64,000 nucleotides of DNA from NCBI GenBank assembly GCA_008933995.1, contig WARS01001600.1, positions 1,240,001 through 1,304,000 on the forward strand. Direction: 5' to 3'. A model generated the notes under the pieces. That model ran no database searches and was not told the DNA's origin. It saw nothing but the letters and a program-made list of their open reading frames with translations. Below are positions 1-13,132 of this stretch, one piece after another (the stretch's first letter is position 1; every line of letters starts with the position of its first letter). The position numbers and the translations under genes are program-made. This DNA comes from Datnioides undecimradiatus. Its lineage: Eukaryota > Chordata > Actinopteri > Lobotiformes > Datnioididae.

Positions 1-1147
1 CAGTTTAAAATAAAAAACCCATGTGGGAACAGACCGGTTAAAAGCGTGGTCCCCTCCAGCCTGTCACTTTGATTTAAAATCCATGCTACCTTTCAATCGT
101 GGGAAAAAATCCAGCTTCAATCTGAAATCATCTGCTCAGGTTCCACAAAACAGGCTGTGGCTCAATCCAGGCTCTGCTGCCTAATCAGTGACCTGGCCTG
201 CTGACGTTCTCTTATGCTAATGTAAAATAGGGAAAACTGGAATAGCATCCCAACTGGATACGACACCAAAGCAACGTGTGCATGCATTGCAACAACAACG
301 CACAGACTGAGTGAATGTGAGTGGAGAGACGGGTGCAGCAAGGACTGATGGCTCCACAGCTACCGAATGAGGGGAAAGGATTAGCGTCATTTGACTTCTT
401 CTGCTGTGGTATTGCAGCCCACACTTGTCGACTGAGCCAGAGCGGCTCAGCAAAACTTCCCACTTGTGACGCAAGATCATAATTCCCACTGTCGGCGCGC
501 AGAGATAACGTGCGCACCTGCCCTTGAGATGATTTGTTTTGTATCTCAGTTTTACTGCAGCTTCAAAGTCAGCACCAGCCCATATCTACGTCTAATTGGG
601 TTCTCGGGGATGCCGTCTGACCATCTGGGAACGCGCGGTTTCATTCTGGCGCTGCTTGATATGGAAAAGTTTTCGGGACCGCTGCTGTCGGCCTCCAACA
701 AACATTATACGTCGGACGGACTGCGGAGGTGTCCTTTCAGAAATGATCCACCCGGGTGTTCTTGCATGCGACTCGCAGCACAAAGGCCCATAGTTCCTGC
801 AGGACCCCTGGGTGTGAACGGGATGTTCATGCTGACAGGGGAGAGATGGAGGGGGCGGGCAGAGCGGAGCAGGACAGCGGGTGGGGTGGCAGAGGGTCTC
901 TTCTGATCTCCCATAATCCCCCACTTTGTTTTGGACCCACTCGAAAGCTCTCGCTTGAACAAATACACACTTCTCTGACTGTCTGGCCTTCCAAGACCCC
1001 CCCCTCCCGCCTCCCCCCGTTTCTCCCTCATCTCTCCATCCCCAGACCCCATACAGCGCCTGTCACCAGCACTGTTTTCCTACTTTCATTTTTTTAGCCT
1101 CCCCTGTTTGTTTTCCAAAATAAAAGGCTCATTGAGCGGTGCCCTAA

Positions 1148-1202
1148 GTGTGTGTGTGTGTGTGTGTGTGTCTGTGTGTGTCTGTGTGTGTGTGTGTGTG
1201 TG
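1148..1202. repeat. (GT)n microsatellite
   Basis: GT array with two TCTGTG interruptions. An opposite-phase CA array follows 120 bases later. Confidence 0.95.
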
Positions 1203-1321
1203 GCTGGTTGTTTTTGCTCTTGCCAGTAGAACCTTAATGACCTGAGCTCCACTCTGCCCAGCTGTCTCCACTCTGCATCAGCATTTAATCTGCACAAAGG
1301 CTACGGGACCACCCCAATGGG

Positions 1322-1322
<1 letters not shown>

Positions 1323-1359
<37 letters not shown>

Positions 1360-1373
1360 GTACGCACACACAC
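1323..1373. repeat. (CA)n microsatellite
   Basis: Pure CA to 1357, then a short interruption and ACACACAC. Confidence 0.95.
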
Positions 1374-2138
1374 CTCGCTCACCAGGTAATTATGAACCAA
1401 GGGAGAGAACAGGAGAACAGTCATCCTTTCCTCTCCCCCCCTCCCACCTTCTCTCCGTCTGTACTTCCCCGCTTCCCCAACTCTATTCCCAAGGTTGAAC
1501 ACAGGGGCAATAAGTGTGTGTGTGTGGGTTTTTAAAGCAAACTTTGTGAATTATGAGGAGAAGGGGAGGCTGCGCTGCAACTTAAAGAGCTGAGTTAGCA
1601 GATGGGAGACAATGCACCTCAGGGAGATGGCGGGGAGAGAAATGAAGGCCTGGAGATCAAATCAAGACCTCGAGAATCTCATTCGGCGAGCACGGGAAGT
1701 GCATCGCATGGGGGGAGGCACAATAGAAAAACAAATCACGGGCAGGGAGAAAAAAGCCTCCTCTCTGATATTTCCTGTCCTCTGGATATCGTTCCGAGCT
1801 GGTGTTTGACGTTCAGGTGTGCTGCTGGCTTAATCTTGCATCCAAACCCAGGCTAGCGTGTTGTCAGAGGTGCGGGCTGAAACCAGCTGACCCGTGTTCC
1901 CCGGCACAGTCTGTCCACGGCAGAGACAATGGACAACGCTAACGGCCCCTGTCACTGAGAAATGAGGTGTAAAACATCAGCTTTGATAGGCCGCGGATGA
2001 CTTTACCGTCGTTGTCACTCCTGCAGAGGTTCGGCTGCGACTCTTGTGTGTCTGCAGAGCATCAGCAGCAGGGGCGCCCGTCCACATCGAGGTCGCTCCC
2101 AGCAGACCATCAGCTCCTCACTGTCGACAGCTGCAGTA

Positions 2139-2352
2139 AAAGGAATAGTTCAACGTTTCGTCCTGAAAGTTAGAGAAGAGGATGCTGACACTCTAACATC
2201 GTCAGGCTAAAACTGAAGCTGCTGATTAGCTTAGCTTAGCATGAAGAGAAAAAGCAAAGTGTGTCCTGTGAAATGAAGACACCACTTTACAGGTTTTGTA
2301 CAGGTTTGACTAAGTTTCATTGAACATGTCAAGCAGTGAGCTTTAGTGGCAC
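2139..2352. repeat. Rearranged teleost interspersed repeat, copy 1
   Basis: The plus strand starts AGGAATAGTTCAACGTTT and continues through GTTAGAGAAGA and TTAGCTTAGCTTAGC, features I recall from a repeat common in percomorph genomes. From about 2285 the sequence instead resembles the 3' part of that repeat in reverse (an inverted CTAAAGCTCACT-like block at 2335-2350). The copy looks internally inverted. Family assignment is from memory. Confidence 0.45.
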
Positions 2353-3652
2353 TAAATAAGCATCCAACATAACATATTTACAGGATACATCTGTTAAATG
2401 CAAACCTAATCTGATCTGATCAGACAAAGACGCCTCATTAGGAAGATTCAAACGTACTGATCGTGCCTCCATCTGGTTTAAAAGGTCCAGCACCGAGTGA
2501 AATATCACCAAACGCTGCTGCATGCTCGGATATTTCTGAGGACGGACGTGGGCCGGAGTCTCTTGTTGGGTATTAAGGCTCATTGGCAGCGTGTTTTTCA
2601 GGGATTATTTCCTGGAGGAGATTTCCATTTCTTCCTGTGGGTGTCGGGATGATTGTCGGGAAGCAGAGTGTAACATAACGCCACACTGATATGAAACCGC
2701 CAACAATGGAATATGGATAGAATAAAAAGTGAATCACGGCTTTATGGGTACTGAAATACACGGCCTTGTTTTGTGGAGGCTGTAAAAAGGAACGACTGAC
2801 AGAGAACAAAGGGGAAAATCTGCAGAAACGAGGTGGGGGCTCATCATTTGTGAGTGGACATCACATAAATTAATCCTGCCTCCGGTTTTAACTGTTTTAA
2901 TTATCTGTTCGGGCTACAGGAAGCTCATGTTTTGCACGTGCATATGCCGCAGCAGCGCTCACCTGTGGCCTCAGGAGGGGTTTAAAGTGAACGAGGCAGC
3001 TCTGGGTCTTTAACGCCAGTCGTTTCAGCAAATGCACCAAACCGACGTCTGTGGACAAGTAACAACGATCTTTAGTGGCAGTAATGATGGCTGGTGTTGG
3101 TCAGGAGGGACAGTGTGAGGTTGCTGTAGAGCCACAGAGTCTGCAGAGGGAGGAGGTCAGCGTGGGTCAGACACCGTTCACTGCATGTTTACTTCAGACA
3201 GTCAGTGCTGGCCTTCTTTACCCACAGCCACAGATTGTTTACTGACCATAACCGTGTAGTTACTGTTTTAACCACAATGCACTGAGTCATTTTAACATTT
3301 TTTTGGTGTAAACATCACCAAACCCGTCAGAGCAGACGGTGCGTTAACGCCGCTCTGACAGTGTCGTTTCAATATGAAAGGAGTCAAGGTTTCTCAAGGT
3401 TCCCACGCACACACCATCACAAAGCTCCACTTGAAGCTAATTCACTGAAGAACAGTCGAATATGTCCTGTACGGTTTATTTAATATGGTGCTAAACACGT
3501 GTCCGCGGTGAGTGCTGTGGCACAGGCTCAGCAGCACAAGACAGATTCCCATAGATCGAATGTTAATGTGAAATCCCCGTGAATTCACGACAGACAGCAT
3601 GTGGTTTGTGTCATAATGGGGTTACGGTTGTATGATCACATGTTTCAGTCTG

Positions 3653-3654
<2 letters not shown>

Positions 3655-3689
<35 letters not shown>

Positions 3690-3801
3690 CGGGATGGATG
3701 CATCAGCCCCTACAGTGTGATCAATTGCTGGTGCACTGCAGACAACCGATTGATCCTATGTTGAATGGAGTGAGAGAGAGAGTGTGTGTGTGTGTGTGTG
3801 A
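3655..3801. repeat. CA array plus GT array
   Basis: Pure CA at 3655-3688 and GT at 3782-3801 around unique sequence. A further CA run lies at 3941-3968. Confidence 0.9.
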
Positions 3802-5477
3802 TAGAGTCGTTATTGATATCATATGGCTGCCTGCTGCTCAGATCAATAGCTGTTTCTCTTCATAAAGTTGTTTTGACTGCATGCGCTATATGAAACCCAT
3901 CTATACACCAGCCGGCCTCAGTCTATACACTCCTCACTCCACACACACTCACACACACACACACACACGTTCACACACAGACGAAGCAGCCAGCACTTGT
4001 AAAAGCGTGGTGTTTCTCTGTGAAGACCAATTAGAATTCTTGCTCTCTGTTCCTGAACTGGCTCGGTGAAAACACCGCGGCATGTTTTTCATTACGCCGC
4101 TTCTCTGGATCCGCGTTTACTCTAACACGTTCAAATGTGTGGATAAACCCCGGGGTCGTCTCCTGAGCTTTGAACCCCACGACCTCTGATCATTCGTTCA
4201 CTCCTGACGATGTAAAGGCCCGACGGTCGGCTCCTTCCTCACTTTGCTCTGTCCTCCACCTCTGCTTCCTGGCCAGACAAGACGGATGCAGTTGCTGACT
4301 TTTGAAGGATCGGGTTGATTATAGGTTTTCACTTTTTACTTTTGCTTTGTTTGTTTGGTTGTCAGAAGAGTTTTCAGAGACTTCAGAGACAGATTTGAAT
4401 TCCATTTAGTGGACAGTTTGAGCTCCAGGCAGGAGAACTAGTTTTCAGTGGGGATACAAGAGCTTTTTAAAATATTTCCTTTTTTTTTTACAAATCGCAA
4501 ACTCCAGCGTTCTCACATGCACTACAGCGGTGCACGTACTTACAGTGAAGAACCACTCAACACGGTGCAACACAAAGGTCGCCACTTTTCATTTTTTATG
4601 GAACACGAGCGAATCATTGTGGGATTCCACTTGATGCGAGAGAGAGGAGCCGAAGGTTAAAGCCTTTAACTTCATGCAAACGAGGGTGAAATCATGTGCG
4701 TTTACAGGGAAGCTGAGTGCCGTCCTGCACAGCGCTGCAGACGCTGCTGGAAAATGCACTGATGCTTATCCAAACTGTGTTCACCGCTCGCTAGCTGGCA
4801 CGCACTGACACAGAAAAGGCAGTGAACGGCGTCAAATGACGGAGGGCATGTCGCCCGATTCGCTTGCTGCCTGCTGGAAATCATGAAGTAGAAAACTGTA
4901 CTTGTACTGCACGTCATGACGCAGAACCACACACGCATTAAAGACTTTCAAAGGCTGACAGCGAAATCGATGCTGCAGCGTTTCAAATCGTGAACGTTTA
5001 GCCACAACGTGAGCATTAAACATTTCATTTCTCTTAGTTATTAACGATTTATTCAATTGTCTGACATTATCCGCCCAACATGTAGACATCATCATGCTGC
5101 GGTTCAGCCAGTCATCTGCTGCTCAACACAAAATCATGTAGCTTTAACACAAAGGACTTGTTGTACACTGGATGTGAGGGACAGCCCGTGGACAGACCTT
5201 CCTCGCCTGGATGCTGGTCAGATCGGTTCTGTCTAACACGTAATTATTCAGTTTATGACCGAGACTCTGTGCAAAGCTGCGGTTAACGTGTTTACACGGT
5301 TGCCTACGACTGTTTCAGTCCCATTTCTGTGTAACAGCTTTGGAGCAGCGACAGATTTCAGACTCAAAACTAAACTTTCCATCGTGATTCACGAAGCAAA
5401 CAAAGGTTTCTCAAAGCGTCGTCACAGGAGCGAAGGGATGGAAAATCATATCATCATTTTACTGACTACTAGAAAAA

Positions 5478-5502
5478 CATGGAAAATCACTGATTTTCCA
5501 TG
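5478..5502. repeat. 12-bp near-continuous palindrome
   Basis: CATGGAAAATCA and TGATTTTCCATG are separated by one base. A partial direct copy, GATGGAAAATCAT, begins at 5437. Confidence 0.6.
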
Positions 5503-8028
5503 ATTGAGTTTAGAAAGAGAGAGAGCGAGGACACAGTGTGTGAAATGAGGGCGAAGGTGAAGGTGAACACGAGGAGCCACAGACACATCTGGCCGAGACA
5601 TTAGACCCCCGCTGACCCGTCACCCGGCCACAGCGCAGAGATGGATGACCCTGAGCTGGACCCGAGTCAGACATGAAACACCGATACCAGACAGCGTCCT
5701 CCAGCCAAGAAAACAAATCTGGAGGGGCTTCGCCTCATGTCGGGTTAATTTATACATCTGCCGGCCGACTGTCGCACAATCACACGTAAATAGCGCTGCT
5801 GCTGCTGCTATCAGCACGCCTACTTTTCATTTTACCGCTCCTCGTATCCGTTTTCATCCGCGTCGGCCCCGGCTGTTTCCCCTCCCATCAGCAGCTCCAG
5901 CCATGCACTGTACAAACATGGCGCTGAAAAGCCATCCATCACCCCCTGACTCTAACAACCCCCACCCCCTCCCAAGCACACACACCCCAACAGCACCACC
6001 TCAAAACTGTCCTTCCTGCAGTTATGATCGGAGCGAGGCGGAGAATTCCTGGGGAGCGCACGGCGAGAGAGGAGAAGGCAAAGTTTAATTTGAGAGGATC
6101 TGCTTCCTGGACTTTCTCACTCTCGCTGGGGGAAAATGGTGAAGTGGTTCAGGAGAGGGAGGATTAGTGTGAAGGTGTGAGGTGGCACGCCCTTTTCGTG
6201 TCACACCTCGGTGCTTATTAGTCTTACTGACACCTCTGTTTTATCGCGCCATGCGCTTCTGAAGTCGCCTCTTGTTTTTTCATGGCTGGCCCTGATCAGC
6301 TCGTTCACACGCTGCTCGCTGCTAATGATTCAACAGTTCATTTAATCACAGCAATTTAGCTCTTCATCCATCAAGGCCGCTCTGACTGACAGTGATGAAG
6401 TATGAAACGTCTGTCACTGCCGCTGCCAAGACCAAACTCCGCTTGATGGATCTATCTGTCCGTGGGCTGGGTGGGGGAATATGTTGTTTTCGCACCGGGG
6501 CCTGTCAAAGTGGCACGGCCCAGGGGCGAAGCAGGTAACGTATGCACATTGGCATCCGGGTCCCAGGGCGAGAGCCTCAGCCGGCTCTGACCCGGGCTCC
6601 TGCCAGACAACGGTCAAACCAAGTCAACAGAAAAAGACTCGGATCGTGTTTTTATGTTTTTCACCATTCTAACTGTTAAATCTTAAAGTGTTTATGTCTC
6701 AGGGTGGAGGGACTCTGTAGGCATGCTGCAGCACAGCCGAGGGACCACTGACTCACTATGGCACACCTCGATCTTTACATTTGTGTTTGTCAGTGAAGCA
6801 TTTGCCATGAAGTGTGTCATTCGCTCTCCCCAAGGGATGAACCCTGAATAACGTTTGGTTGTTCATGTTCCCCAGGGGATGTGTCTCCCCCAGACATCGG
6901 CGATGCCTTTACTGTCGCTTTAATGCCATGAGCTGTTGGATTTCCATGCACTTTGGCACCAAAGTTCACGTCCTCTTTGTGACGAAACGCAATGATTGTG
7001 GCGATCTATTGATTTTTTTTTTTTTAAACAAGCCACCATTTTCAGTCTGTCTGTAACCAGAATTTATGCTCAAATAGCAGCAACACAAAAGCCCATCAAC
7101 ACCAGCTGCACTATGAGTTTAGTTTACATGTTGTCAGAACCGGACCAAGGGAAAACATCAGCATGAAGCAACGTGAAGGAAAAAGGCATGAAAGAGAGGA
7201 ACCCTGGGTCCAGGTGTGAAGGCTCTCCCAGTTTTTCTTCTAAAACACACGAATCTCTAAAACATATTGTATCCATCGCAATTTTCAAAACCGCAGTATT
7301 TCTCTTGCTGTCCTTGATAATTGTCAGAGAACTCGGGGTTTTCCAGACTTACTTCATTGATTGCTGATTTTTCTTTAGCAGCCGGAGGCTCCTGGGCAGC
7401 TAGCGTAGCTGAGCTCAACCTCAAAAGCAACTTAACCTTTAAAACATTGCACGTCTGCTGAACCTGGGGAGCGCTCTGCAGTATTTAACTCTGCTCCAAT
7501 CAGTGTAGCGCAGCTAACGGGAAAAAGCCATGTGGCTGACCTTGGAGCCGGACTGTGTTGCATATCTTTAAACAACACGAGTGAAATCTATTCGCCTCCG
7601 TGTCTGGGGTCGAACTCAATAACCACACTATAACTCTGAACCACAAAAGCGGTAAAAAACATAAAAAGCATTACAGGATATGCGTTTAGCAGCATTCTCC
7701 AGTCTGAACGGCAGCCATTGCGGACAGGCTATCCATCCTGTGTTTGCCGAGGCCGCATTAGCGTAATAAGGCAAGGTCGCTATCACGTTCCCCGCAGTCA
7801 ATTCCCATTGCGAGCGCCCGCGGCCAGAGAAGGACAGCTGCCAAAGCTCCTCGTCCAGCAGCGGCTGCTCGTGTGTCCCGGGCCACGCATGATGGAATGG
7901 GACGGTCGCTGTAAGGCGAGTTACCGGGCCGAGAGGCATTCCCTGTAAAATCACAGAGGGCCTTTGGCTTTCCCTCACACACTACACACTGTACATACTC
8001 CATCACCTCTGTGGCTGGGAGAGACAGC

Positions 8029-8094
8029 GTGTGTGTGTGTGTGTGTGTCTGAAGTTTGAGCAGTGTGTGAGCACAGAGAGTGGATCGGATGATA

Positions 8095-8142
<48 letters not shown>
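8029..8142. repeat. Two (GT)n arrays
   Basis: GT at 8029-8049 and a pure run of about 23 GT units at 8097-8142. A short CA run near 8217-8230 is in opposite phase. Confidence 0.95.
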
Positions 8143-8144
<2 letters not shown>

Positions 8145-8554
8145 CTGTGCATTCATCCATGCATGGCTGTGTAGTATGTGAAAGGAGTGGGGTATTGGGA
8201 GTTTTAGCGAACACGTACACACACACACACTCCCCCTGACATACACACATCCACTCGCCCTCTCTCTTCTCCCGGTATCGCTCCCGCTCCCGGGCTCTCC
8301 TGTCGGGGCCGGCTGACAGATCCGACCTGGCACTTTGGACTTAGTGTTTTTCAAAGCACAAGACAACTTAGCGGGTTGTGTGGCTGCAACATGACCTAGA
8401 AAGGCGTAAAACATAAAACACAGGCTTTCAAAGCCCTGCGCCGTCTCACTTTGTCCATTTCTGTGGCTCTCTCGCTCCTTATTTCTGCCTCTCCTCCTCT
8501 TCTGCAGCTTAATGAGGTGAGGAAAAGCCAGAATGTGTAAGCTGGACCATGGTG

Positions 8555-8556
<2 letters not shown>

Positions 8557-8591
<35 letters not shown>
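8557..8591. repeat. (TG)n microsatellite
   Basis: Pure TG run. Confidence 0.95.
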
Positions 8592-8592
<1 letters not shown>

Positions 8593-11038
8593 GGCTGCGT
8601 GTGCATGTAAGGTGAAATACAGCGGCAGAGTGCTTGTTATGACAGGGTAACGAGTGAGACAGGCCAGAAGCAACTGGTCGTGAAGAGAAAGAAACACATG
8701 CACACAGCGGCACGGACACACACTCACAAACCTACAGCACATGACAGACCTGAATCACATGCCCGCTGCAGCCACACACACACACATTTTCTCACACACA
8801 GCAGTAATAAATAAACATGAACGAAGGGATTTTTAGGAACGGAGCTGGAGCTTTTTCTAATGAGAAAGCCAATACTCTGGCTCCGGACCCAGCGTGGGAC
8901 TGGAATATGCTATGGAGCTCTCCAGAAGGGATAAAAGAGATGGAAAGTTGACCCAAAACAGTGCGAGAATGTACGGCCACAGCCAAACGTCTAGGTAAAG
9001 AAAATTAATCGTAAATTGTGTCGCTAACCGCAGCTTAAGGACGCGTTTCAGTGCACACATCAGCGCTCCGGCTGCCTCGTAAAGACGGCTAATTTTGAGT
9101 GACAAGCGGCTCAACAAGTGCTGACCGAAATGCGGGTCAGCTCTCAATATCAATTAGGCAAAATCCTAAACAGAGACGAATAAAGGCGCACACGTGAGCA
9201 GTATCGGCAGAAACTCCAGTGACTCATTAGAGGCCTCTGTGGACCGCGACTACTCAGCCGTCTGAAACGGCCACCGTGCACAACGTCAGCGGCCTAACGA
9301 GAAGCGAAGGGTAAATAAACTCTGAGAGTGGTGAGACAGGACAGAGCGGCCAAACCGCCGCTTTGCTTCTTCTTTCAGCGTGGAGCTCATCGTGAGGAGG
9401 GGCGGCCTGCAAATGCAATCTGTCGTCAAGTGGAATGGCTTCCTGCAGCCGCTCATCAAACGCCGGCGGGCTTGTAAAGACCATAACGTGGGCTAACGAA
9501 GATCTGATGATGGTAACGATGACTGGTCGGACGGAGGCTGACAGTATTGCTACACATGTGCATATGCTCCTCTGTGCACCATCTCCCAACACACACACGC
9601 ACACACACTCATACACACTCATACACACATAGTTCAGATGTCATTGGGGCTGACGTGGGCGGACGTGAGTCAGGATGAGACTAGGCAGAGAAGCGGGCTC
9701 TCCCGGTCGGGGTGCAGTGGAGGAATGTCAGGCTAAATAAACAGGGTGTCTGCTGGAGAACTGCACCAGCCCTCCCCACTCCTCTACACTCCCTACAGCC
9801 AGGAGGTGGAGGAGTAATGGGGGTGGGCGGCATGGAAAGGCACTTAACACTAAACATCGCTTCATATGCACACATACACATGTCTGGAAGCATGTAGACA
9901 CACAAGGGTTTGAGCGATATGGCTTTGGAAGGCAGATCCAAATGTGTTTAGACTGAGACGCTGATAGTATCGTCAATATTCGACCACCTCTATCCAAAAA
10001 ATGAAAAAAATCCACACAAGCTGATGGAGCAAACACACAGGACCCAGTCATGTTCCTGTCTAATGAATGAAAAACACACATTTGTTAGCTTTGATTTATG
10101 CTAATGTCTGCCTTAATTTCTGTTATCGGCCTGCCTGAGAACGCTGCACATCGTTGTCCCGTCTACGTCCTTTTGTGTTGCCCGAACAAGCAAGACAATC
10201 AACATTCAACACCACCTTAAAATACAGGCAGCATGTTAGCGAATGCCTTTGTGAGCTACGTGTTAGCATTCATTTGGAGTTGTGCGTGTGGCCTGCTGCA
10301 GCTGACAACAAGGCCGATGTGTGCTGAGTTTGCACGCCTTGAAGGTAAAACAGTGAGCTAATTGAGCTAAGGAGGGGCCTGAAGGCACCTTTAAGTTGGG
10401 ACTTCTGCATTTATCACCTTAGATACAGTGATCTGATCCATTTTCGATATAAAAGACCGATAAATGTAGCTTTGAGTTTTTTATGTGCAGTCATTTCTGC
10501 CTTAAAGTAAACTAGGAAGGGAATTAATATAAAACAATATTCTAAACAAAACAGTTTCAAATAAACAGAAAAATAGCCGTTAATCTAAAGAGTCGATGTA
10601 AAAAGATTAGTCCACAAACGTGCGACTGACTCGTGAGAAATATGAAATGCCAGTGCAGTCACAGCGAGGCCGTACAGAGCGTCAGCAGCGTTCACTCTGC
10701 TCCCTCTGCGCTGTGTCGTACACCAGACTCCCAAAACTGTTCCTACATACTAATGCATCAGCACCACGATACATCACCCTGCGGTTTAACGCAGCGCATG
10801 AAGGAGGACGGCAGCCGCCCAGCGAAAACACACAGTTGCACATCTCAAACGCGGGGTCTGCGCAACGTCTCGAGCCGGCGGTCTGAACCGAGTCATTTCA
10901 CAGGGAGCCACTGAAACAGAGAGCGATGGCATTATTATGTGGGAACACGTCGTCTCGTGGTCACGTGACACAAACGTTTGCGTGTTCGTGAATGTCTTAA
11001 TGCAACTGTGTTTACACGTGTAGATGAGATAGCACTGG

Positions 11039-11040
<2 letters not shown>

Positions 11041-11072
<32 letters not shown>
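11041..11072. repeat. (GT)16 microsatellite
   Basis: Pure run. Confidence 0.95.
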
Positions 11073-11074
<2 letters not shown>

Positions 11075-12518
11075 GTATGAGTTATCAGTGGGTGTATTCT
11101 GGTCATGGGGGTCTCTAGCTTCTCTGTGTTTGACTCCCACACGGCTGACACTCTCAGCCCCGCTTCTGCTTCGCGTCACTCTGCCACAAACCGACATATT
11201 TAGGCAACGTCGTGACTGATCGTCTGCCTGAAGCACTAGCTGAAAGGATGAAAAAGCTCAAGGCTGAAACACAACGAGGGGGAAAATGAGGGAATTCACC
11301 AAAACGTCTGTAATAGAGAGTTATATTTGGATTTAGTGTTAAGACAGGCTGAGTGTTGTTATCCTCCCTGCTGATAAGTGCTCGGTAAGTACGCAGGCGT
11401 CATGCTGGAAGTTGTTTCCCTGCAGGAACGTGTGAGCTGAAGAGGAGACACTGTAAAGATGAATCATCTGTTGCTGTCTGTTTGACTTCATTAATGTGGC
11501 AAAGTGATGCACAACAACAACAACAAATAAACACACAAAGTCGTGTTTGTTTCTAACTGACTGACACTTCACATCACATGCAAGCAACACACCTTTTTAC
11601 AAACATTAGCACAAATCAGGAGCTGGAGGACGCACCTCAACACGGGGACAGGACCTGATTCGAGCAGCAGACCCAACATGCCAAACCTGATCTGCAAACA
11701 AGTCCTCAGTCGAACAGGGACCCAAGCAAGGGGACCCACGCCGAGTACCGATCCACCCAGATCCACTGGAATCCACATGGGTATTAGACGTATGGGCACA
11801 CAAACCAGAGACCTGAAGCAGAGCAGAGCCTGGTCATGTTAGGCCTGGACTCAGGTCTTGGTCTTGGTCCTACAGGACCGAGTTGCCCCCCCCCAGGGAC
11901 CCCTGGGACGTGGAGCAACCTTTACACCGAGTCCAGTTACAGCATTACAGAAACAATCTCACTAGTCAAGGTCCAACTTACTTGTTTTTAAGGCTTTCAG
12001 CCACGTTTCACATGGCCTTTCTCACAGCACCTCAAGGAGCTCTCATACATATGATTTAACTGTTGTCATGTGACCTAAGTGTATCATGTCATGTGATAAC
12101 AGGTGGTCAATATTGATGGATAAGAGCCTCCACCCCTGATATATGTATAGAAAAACACCAAGTGGGCCCCGGTTTGTGTGCAGTGGGGCTATAGTCCATC
12201 CACGGTGGTCACGTACAGTGGATCGACCCCTGTCTCTATGTAGAGACGGTGTCTGAGGTCTGACGTGATCCTCTCTCTCTGCAGCTCGACACCGACTCTA
12301 ACAGCCAAATGTTAAATGTTGCCTACAAGACTTATTCCTGAATTATGCCCTTTCATGTTTCTGCCAGCAGCCTCACTCGTTCCTCCTTCAAATGAAAATG
12401 TATCAGCTCACGGCCGGGGTCAAAAGGTCAGGGTGTGAAGGAAAACAGATGAGTGAAAATACAAAACACACTCTGAACTTGAACTTGGCTGAATCACAAT
12501 GGATGCAAAGCACCCGCA

Positions 12519-12546
12519 ACACACACACACACACACACACACACAC
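12519..12546. repeat. (AC)n microsatellite
   Basis: Pure run. Confidence 0.95.
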
Positions 12547-13072
12547 TCCTAAATTAAGTCTTCACCTCCAGTTTGCCTATGACACATCTTCATGACAGTA
12601 AACCCCAGGACGGGGGCTGAGGCGGGAACATCCTTGAAGCGCACTTTCAGCAGCCTGGAATGAGCAGATAAGCGAAAGTAAGTCCGCTAAAAGTGAAATA
12701 TGGGAAGAGTTGACATGTAACCCGAGCGCACTTCTCTCGAGAGCCCCGCTGGATCAGTGCCCCGGGGCTGCATACAACAAGGTGAATGGGAGAATCCTAA
12801 TGAAGCTGTGAGGACTCAATCAATACCAGCTCAGGACGGGGGTGAGGAGGGGCGTCTGCAGAGAGGCAGAGGGGAGGAGTGGAGAGGGAGGAATGAGGGG
12901 AGAGAAAGCCAAGCTGATGCAGGCGAGCGGAAAAGAAGGGACGTACAGACGGAGACGGGGAAAAGAAAAGAGGAATGATAATGAGAGGGAGAGAGGAAGG
13001 ACACGGAGAGACGAGTGAAGAGCGCAGCAAAGAGAAACAGAGAAGACGAGACAAAGAGATAAAAAAGTAAAT

Positions 13073-13098
13073 TATCTATCTATCTATCTATCCATCTA

Positions 13099-13131
<33 letters not shown>

Positions 13132-13132
13132 G
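13073..13132. repeat. (TATC)n tetranucleotide microsatellite
   Basis: About 15 units, interrupted near the middle by CCATCTATA. Confidence 0.95.

Larger units (their letters stand above)
1..2138. other. Intergenic, no gene seen
   Basis: Overlapping open frames on both strands at 466-1097 come from GC-rich, CpG-moderate DNA. None has a recognisable domain or conserved start. Two microsatellites are listed separately. Confidence 0.6.
2353..8028. other. Intergenic, no gene seen
   Basis: Contains CA/GT arrays at 3655-3968, a palindrome at 5478, and unique conserved-looking stretches near 6270-6400, 6780-6990 and 7640-7930. The 147-codon frame at 5645-6088 has no recognisable features. Confidence 0.55.
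8143..13072. other. Intergenic, no gene seen
   Basis: Microsatellites plus unique sequence. The stretch 8850-9160 looks complex and possibly conserved. Frames near 9254-9941 and 10620-11151 are short and mostly repeat-driven. Confidence 0.55.

Noticed and set aside
466-1097. Overlapping 110-146 codon frames on both strands
   Set aside because: Several frames open at once in GC-rich DNA, no recognisable domain, no splice logic.
5645-6088. 147-codon plus frame
   Set aside because: Proline/serine-rich composition without family match; no supporting signals.
7758-8606. 282-codon minus frame
   Set aside because: Length is due to CA arrays read as Thr-His repeats.
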